Shown here: in pieces, positions 13,171 to 27,690 of the stretch
Layout of the letters: every line of letters starts with the position of its first letter
Numbering within the stretch: the stretch's first letter is position 1
From: Xiphias gladius
Taxonomy: Eukaryota > Chordata > Actinopteri > Istiophoriformes > Xiphiidae
DNA: 64,000 nt
Reading direction: 5' to 3'
Assembly (NCBI RefSeq): GCF_016859285.1
Contig: NC_053413.1
Coordinates: forward strand, 14,113,001 to 14,177,000
Notes under the pieces: generated by a model
Database searches by the model: none
Told to the model about the DNA's origin: nothing
Seen by the model: the letters and a program-made list of their open reading frames with translations, nothing else
Program-made: the position numbers and the translations under genes

Positions 13171-16100
13171 ATGGCGTGGAGAGGATGCGTAAAGAAATGG
13201 GCCAAAACAGAGTTCCTCAGACCCCACAACGCGACCGCACGGAACTCCAGGTGAGCAAATAGAAAGCCGTTCAGCTCACAGTGTCCGCCCCGACGAGAAC
13301 AGCGCCGGCGGGATGCGTGTGGCGCCTCTCGACCAGCAGCGTGGGATTACCTAACCGTTCCCCCTGTCATTGTACGGCGATCCACGGGGCTGATGACAGC
13401 TCCACGTCCCATCTGTTTGCAGGCAAAAATCTGCAAGCCCGGCGCCGTTGGTGTTACCTCTTTTACGGGTTATCAAAAAAATGGGCTGGGCTGCTAAGAG
13501 CAGTATGCCCCGCTTTTCCTACTGCCCACTCTTTAGCCCATTGAACCTAGAGCCCCATAAGTAAGTAGCTGGTGCTCGAGTTCAAGTATCAGGGAAACCA
13601 AAAGGGTTTGGTCACTGTAGCAGTAACACTGCAATATAATGTAGCACCTACATACTCAACCAATCGATTAATCAATTAATCCCAAATATTCACTGGTTCC
13701 ACTCAACTATGAGAATTAGTTGCTTTTCGTTGTCTTATGTTATAATGAGTGTTCCTGTTTTTCTGTCTGTTTACCAAAGCTGTCTATCTGTAAATTTAGT
13801 TTTAATACCCCTTCCTTTTGTCTGCAAATTATTTGACAGACTTGGTCTCTACAACCAGCAGAGGTGTGGTTTTCGTCGGGAAGCCAAAAGGCCGGACACA
13901 AAGAAAGGCAATGTCAGCCAAGAAACAAACCCTTCAGCCCCTGAAGCCGGCACACCAGGGCGCCCACCTCCTCCCAGAATCCCCAGGCCGACACTCTTCA
14001 AGCCGCTGATGTTCACAGTAGGGGTAGGTCCTCCCCATTTTTCTACCAGAATGATTAACTCTCTTTAATTCTGATGTTTAAATGAAAGTGAGGACATGCG
14101 TGCATGCCATGATGAGGTTTGGGGCAGTGTGATGGCGCTGGATGTTGTCTGACTCCATGCCAGTTTACAGGCTGCTCCTTTGGTGCGGCAGCCATCCTGC
14201 AATATGAGACCCTGAAGTCAAGAGTTCAGACTGCAAAAGATGAAGAGGAGTCAGAAAAATTCTTACAGGTGAGGTTTTAATTGATACAGACTGCTGTCTC
14301 TCTCTTCCCCTGCTGTCAGCTTGTATTACCAGTGTAACCGGTGAATCATTTTACCATTCACGTATTACCAGGGGTCCCAGGACATGGCGTACTGGCATGA
14401 CTGGTGGAACCAGCTGTCAGGCTTCCAGCGACAGCTCATCCTCCTGATGTCCATGGTGGATGACTTCTGGAGCAGCCTCACAGAGGGACAGAGGACGGTC
14501 ACAGGTATCTTATTTTGCAGACACAGATTCATTTTGTTCCTGTGTGTCTTCAAATTTAATGGCTGGCATGAAAACAGTTGCACGTGTTTAATATAATCCC
14601 ACCTATCATCGTAGTCAGGAGCCTTGCTTGTGAATGTTTTCCAGGTATTATTGCAGTAAATGCTGTGGTTCTGGGTTTGTGGCGGATCCCTTCAATGCAA
14701 AGAAGCATGATTAAGTACTTCACGTCCAACCCAGCCTCCAGTGAGTATGCCTGTGTAATAAATAATACAAACTGCTTACACGAGGACAATAAGGGTATTC
14801 GTGTTCTTGCAAGTGTAAAATTTGGAGCTGGAGTCACCGGCATGTTCCAAGCGACACATTTAATGTTCTTGTCCATTTCTGTCTCCTCCACCAGAAACGC
14901 GGTGCCTCCCCATGGTCCTGTCCTCCTTCAGCCACTACTCCATTATCCACATGGTGGCCAACATGTATGTCCTGTGGACATTCTCCTCAGGAATCGTTTC
15001 TCTCTTAGGGAAGGAGCAGTTTCTTGCAGTCTACCTGTCTGCCGGTGAGTTAAGTATCATTACTGCATCTGTTAAATCTAATAGATGTTTGTATCCTTTA
15101 CTGAATCTATTTAGGTTTATAATATATATATTTGCTATGGAGGGAGAAAATGTTATATCTCGTTCTCACTTATCGTGTGTATTTTCAGGTGTGATTTCCA
15201 CAATGGTTAGCTACATGTGTAAAACAGCCTCTGGACGTCTCTATCCATCATTAGGAGCAGTAAGACATTTGCTAAAATCTTGATACAGCCTAAAAGAAAA
15301 TAATATAATATAATAATAATAATAATAATATAATAATAAAATAATTCTAGTGTTTTGATTTATCTTTCTGTTTGATCTATAGTCAGGTGCTGTCATGGCG
15401 GTCCTGGCCGCAGTCTGTGCAAAGGTGCCAGAGGCCAAACTAGGCATAATCTTCCTCCCTATGGTGACTTTCACAGCAGGAAATGTAAGTGAGGCACACC
15501 ATGTGTATCTGTGTCTGTCTGTGTGTGTTTGTGTGTGTGTCTTTGTGTGTGTGTGTCTTTGTGTCTCCTTGTGTGCACTCATGGCCTTGGTACATTTAAT
15601 AGGGTGTTGACATTCCCGTGTTGTTTTCACTGCAGGCAAGAGATGTAAATCTGTTCATGAGCAAAATGGACAAAGTCCCATGTATGAATGAGTGAATGTG
15701 TAAGTATGCATGTCTGAACGCATGGTAAAGAGACAGTTGTTGATGTGCTTCAGTAATTTTGAATGGAACTTCAGGTCCCTGTTAATGGTCCGTCTTTAGG
15801 CTCTGAAAGCGCTCATTGCCATAGATACCGCAGGGCTTATACTGGGATGGCGGCTCTTGGACCATGCAGCTCACCTTGGTGGAGCCCTCTTTGGAGTGTA
15901 AGTGTCACAGTGTTCATTCATTTTAGACTGACAAAAAAGAAAAAATTTTTTTTTTTTCCCCAAACAAGGAACAAATAATTGATAAATGATGGGCCATGGC
16001 CAAAAATACAGAATGATCAGTGTTTCATGTTGAAATGTCTTCAAGTCTTATTTTTATCTTTCACTCAAAATGTGTCAGCATTAAATGGTAAGAAATGTAG

Positions 16101-16902
16101 TGAAATAGCAGGTCAACAAAATAGTCTCGATTCAAAACCTGCTTTACTTACTTTTTCCAGAGCTTTCAAACCCCTCTCATTGGTTTCATAAATAGATGGA
16201 TTTTGCTCAGTTCTCTCCGTCACGCGATGGCTCAATATTCATCACATGGCATAAGCATGGAACATGGGTCAGGTGATAACCGCTGATGAAGCTGAAAGCT
16301 CCTGAAAAAGCTTTGGACTTAGAGCTAAGATTATTTGGTTGAACTACTGTTTCCATGCTATAGTTCTTCTTGTAGCCCAACACCCAACAATCAAAACCGC
16401 ATTTTTAACAGTCCAGATGGAGAATGAAATACATTCTAAAAGCCTGTTCATAAACAGATCAATTACTACAAAGATAGCTATATGCTGTAAAAATACGTTG
16501 TTGCTACTTAAGCCACAATACCATGTATTGTTACTGGATGTTTTTACACTTATTGTTGTAGTTGGAACTCAGGTTTTACACTACTTACAGCTGCCTCAAT
16601 CCTTGAACAGGTCTGATGTAGATGCTTTTGGGCTTTAAGTGCGGTTTGGTAGAAGTACCTCGCTCTGCTGTCATTACATTTTAAATGTCTCAGTATACTG
16701 TATCTTGTCCTACAGATGGTATGTGGCATACGGTCACAAACTCATTTGGAGGAAGAGGGAGCCCCTTGTGAAGCTGTGGCATGACATGCGTTCTCCAGGT
16801 GCTGGTGGATCCAGGCCTAGAGGTGGTCCTGGGGTCAGCGGTGGTGGTGGTGGGGACCCAGACCAGAATAAAACACTGCAAGGTCCCTCTTTGAAAAAAT
16901 AA
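13171..16902 (+). CDS. parl: PARL, presenilin-associated rhomboid-like intramembrane serine protease of the inner mitochondrial membrane
   Basis: Ten exons: 13171-13250, 13840-14023, 14164-14268, 14372-14504, 14645-14740, 14895-15044, 15189-15259, 15383-15484, 15800-15897, 16716-16902. They join to 402 codons (401 aa; human PARL is 379). The ATG at 13171 opens MAWRGC, matching the vertebrate N-terminus. Seen: a basic presequence-like N-terminus; HMVANMYVLW in the rhomboid core; the catalytic Ser in GASGA split across the exon 7/8 junction; and the catalytic His in DHAAHLGGALFG (exon 9). By family knowledge PARL cleaves PINK1, PGAM5 and similar membrane proteins. The tail is Gly-rich (GGGGGDPDQNK). 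The segment encoded by exon 4 (QDMAYWHDWWNQL) seems longer than in mammals. AATAAA lies at 16979, 77 nt after the stop. Family assignment is very secure; which teleost paralogue it is cannot be told. Confidence 0.96.
15301..15345. repeat. (AAT)n/(TAATA)n tract in a parl intron
   Basis: AT-only tandem units about 40 bp upstream of the acceptor of the exon carrying the catalytic Ser. Confidence 0.85.
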
Positions 16903-16978
16903 CTGGAGTCTGCAGTTACCTCAAAATATGCAAGGACACTTTTATCCACTGAGATGGAATGGGATGTTATCATTTATC

Positions 16979-16984
16979 AATAAA
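16979..16984 (+). terminator. parl: Poly(A) signal of parl
   Basis: A canonical AATAAA stands 77 nt downstream of the parl stop codon, with no other gene between, so the 3'UTR is probably about 100 nt. Confidence 0.7.
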
Positions 16985-18042
16985 TATAGTTTTTCACTCT
17001 AGTTTAGTAATGAGCATAAGATGATTTAATGGTATGCAGAGACCTGAAATTTGAAAAAACAAGTCAGACCTGATGTTGCAATCCAGATGTTTACCTCGTG
17101 CAGTGATTACATCTGCTGGCCTACAAGTAACCCCTTCAAGCTAAAAAATGGAAATCTCATCACTTTCCTACCTCTTAATAATCTGAAGATGTTTAACCTT
17201 CAGCCTTCATGTCAGTTTTTTTTTCCCTGGTCATATTAGTTAAAGAAATTGTATTATTCTGGATGGAAAAATTAAGAGTGCTGAGCCAATCAGAGGATAA
17301 AATCAGTTGCTGAATTAAAGGTAATATACAGTCCCGTGGGCTGGTCTTTTGTTGCCATTTAAAATGGAGTTTCAAAAATCAACAGCAATTATTTTTATAT
17401 AATGAAGTGGGGGATTAATCAAGAACTTACTTCATTATTTCTGACAAGTGGGAACTACTTTTACACATTAGTGATTAAAATCAACTCGTTGCCTTGAGTT
17501 AGCCAAAATACCTTAAGGTGTAGATTTAAAAAGGGGTTTGAAACAGACAGACTGACCCTGAAGGGCTGCACCTCTTGCAAAGTGGATTAATGTTTTCTAA
17601 GTAAACATTTCTCACACGTACCATAAAGCTGATTCTAGGATTGCAACGAATAATTATCTTTATTTAAGTTAATTTTCCAGTTATTTTCTCAATCAATTAA
17701 TCACTTGGTCAAGGATATATTTACCTGTGTGGGGGGTGACTTCTACCCAAAGGAACATATGCTTAAAACAAAAGCTGTTAAGTAGCCATACTGTTTGTCA
17801 GAAATAGGATGCATCAATATGTCAGTCCTTTTGCTTGGAAGCCCTGATACTACAGTCGCTTTTGCTGAAGTTTAGAGCAAGGACACCACGAACTCCTGAA
17901 TTTGGCTCTATCACATGACCCTTGAATCATTCAGTTCATCTCAGGATCTTGACTCGTATTCACCTGTTTCCAGACTTAACTATTATTTACTGATATAATT
18001 ATGAATTCATCCACAAATTCTGTTCAGAGAAATAGTGTTGGC

Positions 18043-18048
18043 TTTATT
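18043..18048 (-). terminator. extl2: Candidate poly(A) signal of extl2
   Basis: AATAAA on the minus strand about 785 nt past the extl2 stop. The stretch between the stop and here shows no other coding signal and is taken as 3'UTR. Confidence 0.4.
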
Positions 18049-18832
18049 TAACTGAATCACATGATACAGTCCTTCAAGTTTAACAATGTGCATATATTTT
18101 TAAAATATGGATTGTCCATGCATACATAGTACTGTACATACTGATTAGGTTTAAATGTACATAATACTTGCAATAATTCTCTGTCTCATTCTGCTGGGGA
18201 GTGTTTTTTTTCCGCAAAGAACTATATACCTATATCTTCTAACATTTATTCTTAAGTTTAAGGGACTGTACACAAGCTCTACAGAAAATGACACATTCCA
18301 TAAAAATGATAAATGTAGTAAATCCAAGTTACAAACAAGGCAAACTGGCAAAGCAGATCTAAGCCTGACACCCGCTGAATATAAAGTAACTGCATTACAA
18401 TCCAGTTAGAGGGTTGAAGGAATGCTGAAGGAAAGGCAGCTTTGGCAACAATATAGATTACCTTATCAAATATGGACACTTCGTCAGACTGGGCCACGGG
18501 TAGAAATTTCTGTAACAATTCTTGCTCTGGTCAAAGGAGGAAAGTCCATCATTGTCCTGCTAATTTCAAGGTGAAACTGCCCAGTATCATGAAATACAAA
18601 AAATAGAGAAAACACCTTTGAAAAATACTAAGCAGACAAGCTAAATGTTCTTATCCAAACCCTATTCACTGCTCAAACGGTCACACAAACATGACAATAT
18701 CAGCACTACACCAGGTGAGTAACCTAATCCTCAGCTCAGACTTTCGATGTATTATCAACCAAACAGACTTACCAGACTGCTACTTGAGTTTTTCTTCTTT
18801 CAATCCAAAACAGTCAGCAATGAGGCACATCT

Positions 18833-20997
18833 TCAGCCCCTACTCTTGTGGTTGGCATAGCTAGGGAAGCCAAACTGGGAAACCATCAGGTTGGAGAAGC
18901 AGAGTGGCATGAAGCCATAAATCTGCGTCAGCCTGTTCAGACAGTAGGACCTCTGAAGAAGGTGTTCAGGACGATGCCACATACCCTGGTACCCACTGCT
19001 GGCATCCTTTTCCAGGTTGCGAAGGTCCACAGGTTTGACAAAGACCCCGGAGGGTTTGTTAACGCTGCCTATAGACTTCAAGTGTTTCTTCAAATACTGT
19101 GCTATAGCAAAGTTCATGGCAATATCATCACAGTTCTGTGTTTCGTCCACCAGTGCATGCACTGCTTGGGGTTGGTCCTGGAAGAGCTGCAGGTAGCGGT
19201 GGTGGAAAAAGGCAGCACCAATTAACACCATGGAGTATCTGCAGTGAGAGGATTGAGATATAAGTACATAAAATGGCCTTTCACATCAAAACAAGGCCAA
19301 ACAAGACAAGAGTCCTGGCTGATACAAAGCATGATGGTACACTGTATGAGGAGGTTTACCCTATGATGAAAAATAAAAAGCACAACTTACTTGTCACCTC
19401 CCGCTGTTTCCGGATCCTGCAGTTCAAAGCTGCCATAGCTGTACACTCCTCCTGGTGTTGAGACATGTTTTCGGGGTACAAAGCCAACAATCTGGTCTGG
19501 AAATTGCTGCGGAGCCAAAGATAAAATATGTGTATGTGTGCAGTTGAAAGCACCATATAATTTTGATGCATTTTTATTTACATGATCACTTTAAAATCAA
19601 GCTAAACCAAAATATATTTAGGTACAGAATGTTGCTCAGTCTCATCTACATTGTCTGTAAAGCTCATTACCTTCCAGACTGAGAAAGCAAAGCTGATGTC
19701 AGGGACACTGACCAGAGTGTCGTCATCCAGCATCAACACAGCTAAAGATCCAAAAAAAGAGCCAAAAAATTTTTTTTTTTTTTAAATCGAACACACTCGA
19801 CTGAGAAAAATGATGACATAGAAAAAACTTATAGGTCTGTATAAATATCTTTGAATAGCTCAAACAGCGCATTTTGCAAGCTGACAGATACACTGACCAT
19901 CAGTGTCAATCTCGGGGAATGACTGTAGTCTGTTGCGCATTCGATTGCTAGTCTGCTCCTTGAAGACCAAAGGGACCGGATGAGGCCCCAAGGAGTTCCA
20001 TAACTTTAGGGGTGTCTGCTCCCCAACGTTGTTCCAGACTATGATAATCCGCTGAAGATGAGGCACTGCCTGGTAATGGTTAAGTAGTTTGAGCAGAATG
20101 TCTGTGCGATTGTATGTCTGAATGATGATGGTAAACTCATGCTCCCCCTCTGTTCTGTCACCATCGTTGCCCTGTGCAGGATTCTCTTTCTGTTCTGTTT
20201 CCCTGCGTAGCACTCCCAGGGCGTCAAGGCCTCTTTGGTCCTCTGCAGGGGGAAGCAGAGCTGTCAAGGCTGCGCCAACCAGGAGGATGAACACCACTGG
20301 CCAAACCAAATATGTTCTCCGGAGCCCCGCGCAGAAACGAAGGACCCTGCATCAGAGGAGGCACAGAGACGTGCAACACATCACAATACAATGCCCTTCA
20401 GGCTTGTTTATTTTTATTTTTTTCCCTCTTCTCTCAGTTCAAGGTCTCCCAGAATACCAACATTTAAATTGGCTATGATGAACACCTGCTATGAGAGCGA
20501 GGCATGTCTTTACACCCGAGTGAGTTGTAACTTGTGGAAACACTCCCCTGGATTCAGCCCAAGGACTGCATGTCCACGTTAGGCTTTCTGGACACACTGG
20601 GTCTATCAGAAAATTACTAAATAACAATAGCCTGGCGCCCATACACAATGCTGCCAGCAGGATGAAAACTGTTACTGGTTATAGGGGAACAGCTGAAGAG
20701 TCCCATAATAGTTTTCCTTGAGGGGTCCAGAATCACTGGCTACATCCCTCCGCGTACTGAATTCGTTCTGCGAGCAAATCCAATTAAATGTTAGCTTACA
20801 CAAAACATTATTGTTTAAAGAAACCATTATTTTATGTTTAACATACACCATTCGTGTGCCAGTATTTTTTTCTTTTCTTTTAATACACGCCATACCCGGA
20901 GTTAACCGAACTCCCTCATCATAGAGCGATTTCCGTACATTGACCATTCAGTAAAAGCTATGTTGTATTGGTTTCCATAACTCTGAACTGACCTCAT
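18833..20997 (-). CDS. extl2: EXTL2, exostosin-like 2 alpha-N-acetylhexosaminyltransferase
   Basis: Minus-strand exons: 20997-20993, 20346-19898, 19741-19671, 19506-19391, 19238-18833; 349 codons (348 aa; human EXTL2 is 330). Seen: a hydrophobic anchor LVWPVVFILLVGAALTALL near the N-terminus (type II Golgi/ER topology); FTIIIQTYNRTDILLKLLNH; VVWNN-type motif IIVWNN; NRMRNRLQ; the metal-binding LMLDDDTLVS; DETQNCDDIAMNF; and a C-terminus QFGFPSYANHK as in vertebrate EXTL2. By family knowledge it transfers GalNAc/GlcNAc to the glycosaminoglycan linkage region and restrains heparan/chondroitin sulfate synthesis. The start is inferred: only 5 coding bases (ATGAG) sit in the first coding exon before a GTCAGT donor, and joining to exon 2 gives MRVLRF, like the family N-terminus. 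Exons 2-5 are very secure; exon 1 is moderately so. Confidence 0.94.
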
Positions 20998-21387
20998 TTT
21001 GTTGGCTCTGCAAACAAACCGTTCCCTCTACCTAGTCGCCATGTTGGCAGACTCTTACCAAAGAGCCTGAGAGGAAAAGAGCTGTGACGAGCTAACATTA
21101 GCTCCGACGTAGTATGAATTGGCGGTCACAGCTCAAAAATTAAGCGCTGTGTTGTTACAAAATCGGAAAATTGCCAAAATACTTCCATAAACATGCTTCG
21201 TTTAAGTCTGTGTGCTTACATTCTCTTAGTTACAGTTTCGTACATTAGTTTTCATTCACTTGAGCATACTTTTTACCCGTTAGAAACCGACGCCATCTTT
21301 GCTGGACTAAACCGACGGATTGGCCGCAGGCTTGAACATCATGTCATTTGATTTTCCGATGGAGGCGTATCTCCGCTGTCAACAGAG
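20998..21387. promoter_or_regulatory. Divergent promoter between extl2 (-) and the aldo-keto reductase (+)
   Basis: Only 390 bp separate the inferred extl2 start from the upstream in-frame ATG of the reductase (741 bp to its conventional start). Two YY1-like cores are seen on the minus strand, AACATGGCGAC (about 21034-21045) and AAAGATGGCGTC (about 21289-21301). The first contains a tiny upstream ORF (ATG GCG ACT AGG TAG, 21042-21028) ending 30 nt before the extl2 ATG. YY1 sites near start sites are common in vertebrate housekeeping promoters; use here is inferred. Confidence 0.5.
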
Positions 21388-21522
21388 ATGCTAACCCCCT
21401 TGGATCGGAAAGAACAAAACGCACACTTTCATAACAACTTCAAAATCCAAACATTTAACTTTAAAGTCCACGTTACCAAAGTCTCTCATAAGTACTCTAA
21501 TACTGCTCACGGCAAAGCTCAG
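21388..21522 (+). other. Upstream exon of the aldo-keto reductase gene, possibly coding
   Basis: The exon ends in a strong donor (CAG/GTACGT at 21523), and an acceptor (TTCAG at 21704-21708) begins the exon that carries the usual ATG. From the ATG at 21388 there are exactly 45 codons to the donor. The next exon continues in the same frame (GTT GCC CAT CAC ...) through ten codons into ATG 21739. An in-frame TGA lies at 21349-21351, so 21388 is the first Met of this frame. It is either a 5'UTR exon or a 55-residue N-terminal extension; the extension resembles nothing I recognise. Confidence 0.5.
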
Positions 21523-21738
21523 GTACGTGTCGTTAGTGGCGCAGTGCTTCGTTTGCTTGAATGTTCTCGTAACATTTTGTGCTTGGAAAGTTTTGGTTAG
21601 TTGTAGAATTTAGCAGATTCGTGAAGGAGTGGGACACAAATTGTCTTTATTAACTAGACCACGAAGAGAAGAGACAAAAACAAAGAATGAAACGTCTCTG
21701 TAATTCAGGTTGCCCATCACTGCGTAATAAGAGGGGAC

Positions 21739-25097
<3,359 letters not shown>

Positions 25098-25404
25098 CAA
25101 GATGTGTGAAAACACAAGGTGTGTTTCTCCTGGAACTAATCTTGTCAGTAACAGCTGGCTGAAGAACTAATATTGATTCATCATTATCTTTGGGTGTCAA
25201 GGTTTGCCTGGAAGGAGACTCTACTATGATGGGGAGTTCATTCTTTTCAGCTATCTCTAGACACAAGTGCTGGAGTTATCAAGTGCCTTACTTTCTAGAA
25301 ATGTCTACTTACAATTTTATATAAAGCAAGAGAGACTCTATGTTAAAATCATAGGTAATACAGGAAAGTCATTCTGAGCATTTTTGTAAAAAGATTAATT
25401 TGTA

Positions 25405-25410
25405 AATAAA
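25405..25410 (+). terminator. Candidate poly(A) signal of the aldo-keto reductase
   Basis: AATAAA 308 nt beyond the reductase stop codon, the first good signal after the last exon. Confidence 0.45.
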
Positions 25411-25649
25411 TATTTGCATTTGGAGAACAGCTGCCCACTGAGGACATGAATTTGTGTCGACAAGAGCCCTCAAGTTCTTTTCAAATTTTCAGGATTACCT
25501 AAATCCGAAACCCACAGGCCTTGCCGGAGGACTTGCATTGGATAAGACTAAACGGGTAGAGCACATAGATGCATTTATGTTTTATTTACCATTATTGTTT
25601 CCGTTCTTCTGAATGAGGCCGGTGGGTAAAAGCAGGACAGATTTTGGAT

Positions 25650-25760
25650 TGACAATAATTGGCCGAGCCCATATGCTGGCCGATACGATCTTATCACAGA
25701 TATATCAGTGTCAGCCTATATGTCAGCCGATAAGTAACAAGATGTTGCAGTCCAGTACGA
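25650..25760. repeat. Fragment of a dispersed fish repeat rich in GGCCGA / CCGATA motifs
   Basis: The stretch carries repeated, partly inverted blocks such as TTGGCCGAGCCCATATG, CTGGCCGATACGATC and CAGCCGATAAG, the style of a widespread fish non-autonomous DNA transposon. The identification is from memory of such elements, and the borders are not clear. Confidence 0.35.
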
Positions 25761-26884
25761 AATATAACATATATATTTGAGGTAGTCTATAAACAATATC
25801 TCCATTACATAATTTGTCCTCTAGAGAGCACTGAGAAGTATACTTTCCATGTGTAAAAATTACTTGGTTGGCCCATTTTTTAATTGCAAAATCTTGTGAT
25901 ACAACCCCCCCCCCACTGACAGAAAGTTGTACATTTGATACATTTAAGTATCAGTAAGTATCTACACTGTATTTTTCATTTCAGAAGAAATGCTGTCACT
26001 AAATTGATAGCTGTTTTACGTAGTGTTTACACTTTGATTACAATCATGTTAGAGAGTGCCCGCTATTGCATTTAGATTAGCCTACTTTATAGGTATTCAA
26101 AAGCTACTTACCTTAGTAGCTGCAGTTCGACTGTGAGGAATCAGTGATGAGCTGGACTTAGAATCTTTCAAATCAGATGAGGATGACCCAGACTATCAAT
26201 TTATCATAACACTGTCTCCTCAGCTTACTAACGAGCATGTCACACCACTCAACTGTCAGCCCAGTTCATTGAAGCAACAGGGTGGTGCTGGATGGCAAAA
26301 ACCACAGGAAAGAAAAAGGCTCAAGTGAAAAGCATGCCAGATCTGGCCCAATAAAAGTGACTGTAAACTGTTGCGTAAAATTGTTTCTCTGATTCCGATT
26401 CACTGACACATAAGCTATTGAGAAAAAAATTGGAACTTTTCATGAAAGTGTTTTAATAAGGTAGAGAAAGCATTGTAAAGCCAATGTAAAGACGCTTGCT
26501 GTAAATACATTTTGGTACTGGTTTTGAGTTATTGGGTTATATTCCCTGTAAGCTATTATAGGAAAAACTTTTAGTGTTTATGAAAATATTAACGTAAAAC
26601 AAATGAACTATGGTCCATCTAAGAAAACATTTTGTTGATTTTTAGCTACTGATTTGCCTGCAAGATATAAAACATATTTCCTATAAACTTTTTATATAAA
26701 ATAAATGAGTTACATTTGGACAATAAAAATAAATCTGCACCATAAGACAGTTTGTAAGATTTTTTTTAGTTTGTAAGTCAGCGTGATGGTATTGAAAGAA
26801 AACATTTGTGAAATTCATAGTAGGCAATTATTTATTGACAGTTCTTAAGAGAGTGCCTTATACAATTTCCAAGAGGGAGCCAGA

Positions 26885-27325
26885 TCCAAACTGTAATGGA
26901 AAATTTAAATACGATTCACCTGTTAAGCTGTAGTTATATTGTCTGTGGAATGCACTGATTGCTCACTGTTCAGTTGAAATGTGCAGCCTGACCCTCAGGG
27001 ATAAAACGAAGCGGTTGGTACCAGACAGTTTTCCTTCATCCCTGAGCTGCAATCTATCTCACCAATTAACTGTGAAGTACATGTGTGTGTTCTATGTCTT
27101 TGAACAGTTACACGGCAACCCCCCCTTTCCGTACTGACTAAGGGGTATAAATGCTCTACTAAGTCCTGTGCTTTTTGCTAACTGCCATGCACTGCCTATC
27201 GCTGTGTGACCTTTGATCTCTGTATGCTTGAGACCATCTGCAGATGCTGAATTAAATTTTCAGAAAGACCGGAGTGGACTCTAAGTGCTTTATTGAACAG
27301 AAAATTGCCACCACAAGACCCAGAA
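26885..27325 (+). mobile_element. Possible solo LTR of an endogenous retrovirus-like element
   Basis: Between the reductase and its decayed copy lies a block with LTR-like order: a TATA box (GGGGTATAAATGC at about 27145), CTTTGATCTCTGTATGC, then GCTGAATTAAATTTTC (an ATTAAA poly(A)-type signal), then a short tail ending near TTGCCACCACA. No gag, pol or env reading frame flanks it, so if real it is a solo LTR. Neither the TG/CA ends nor a target-site duplication could be fixed. Confidence 0.35.
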
Positions 27326-27690
27326 CAACTTGTGCAGTGGAATGACCCCCAATCCTTTACCATTTTCAGGGGGTGGGGAAGTGAGTTGTCACTGCATAGG
27401 TTGTTCTGGATCTGACTGTCCGTTGTCTGAAGGTATGTACCTAAAGTATGTGCAAGTACCGAGGGCCACTGATGCCTATCAATAACATAATCATGATAAT
27501 ATGGGTTTAAGGTGGGTAGGGCCTAAGTTATAAAAAGAGCAATGAGGAGGAAGCTCCTGGCAGAATTACTTCACTTCTTTATTACCAACATTGCTATTTT
27601 GATATTATTTATTGTCTATTTTTCTGCTCTTTCTCCAACTTATCTCGCCATTGCCTCCCCCGCTGATGAAGTCATTACCTGTCCATTTCA

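Noticed and set aside
25490..25560. Exon-like block after a TTTTCAG acceptor (GATTACCTAAATCC...)
   Set aside because: It lies beyond the reductase stop codon, has no partner exon and matches nothing recognisable.
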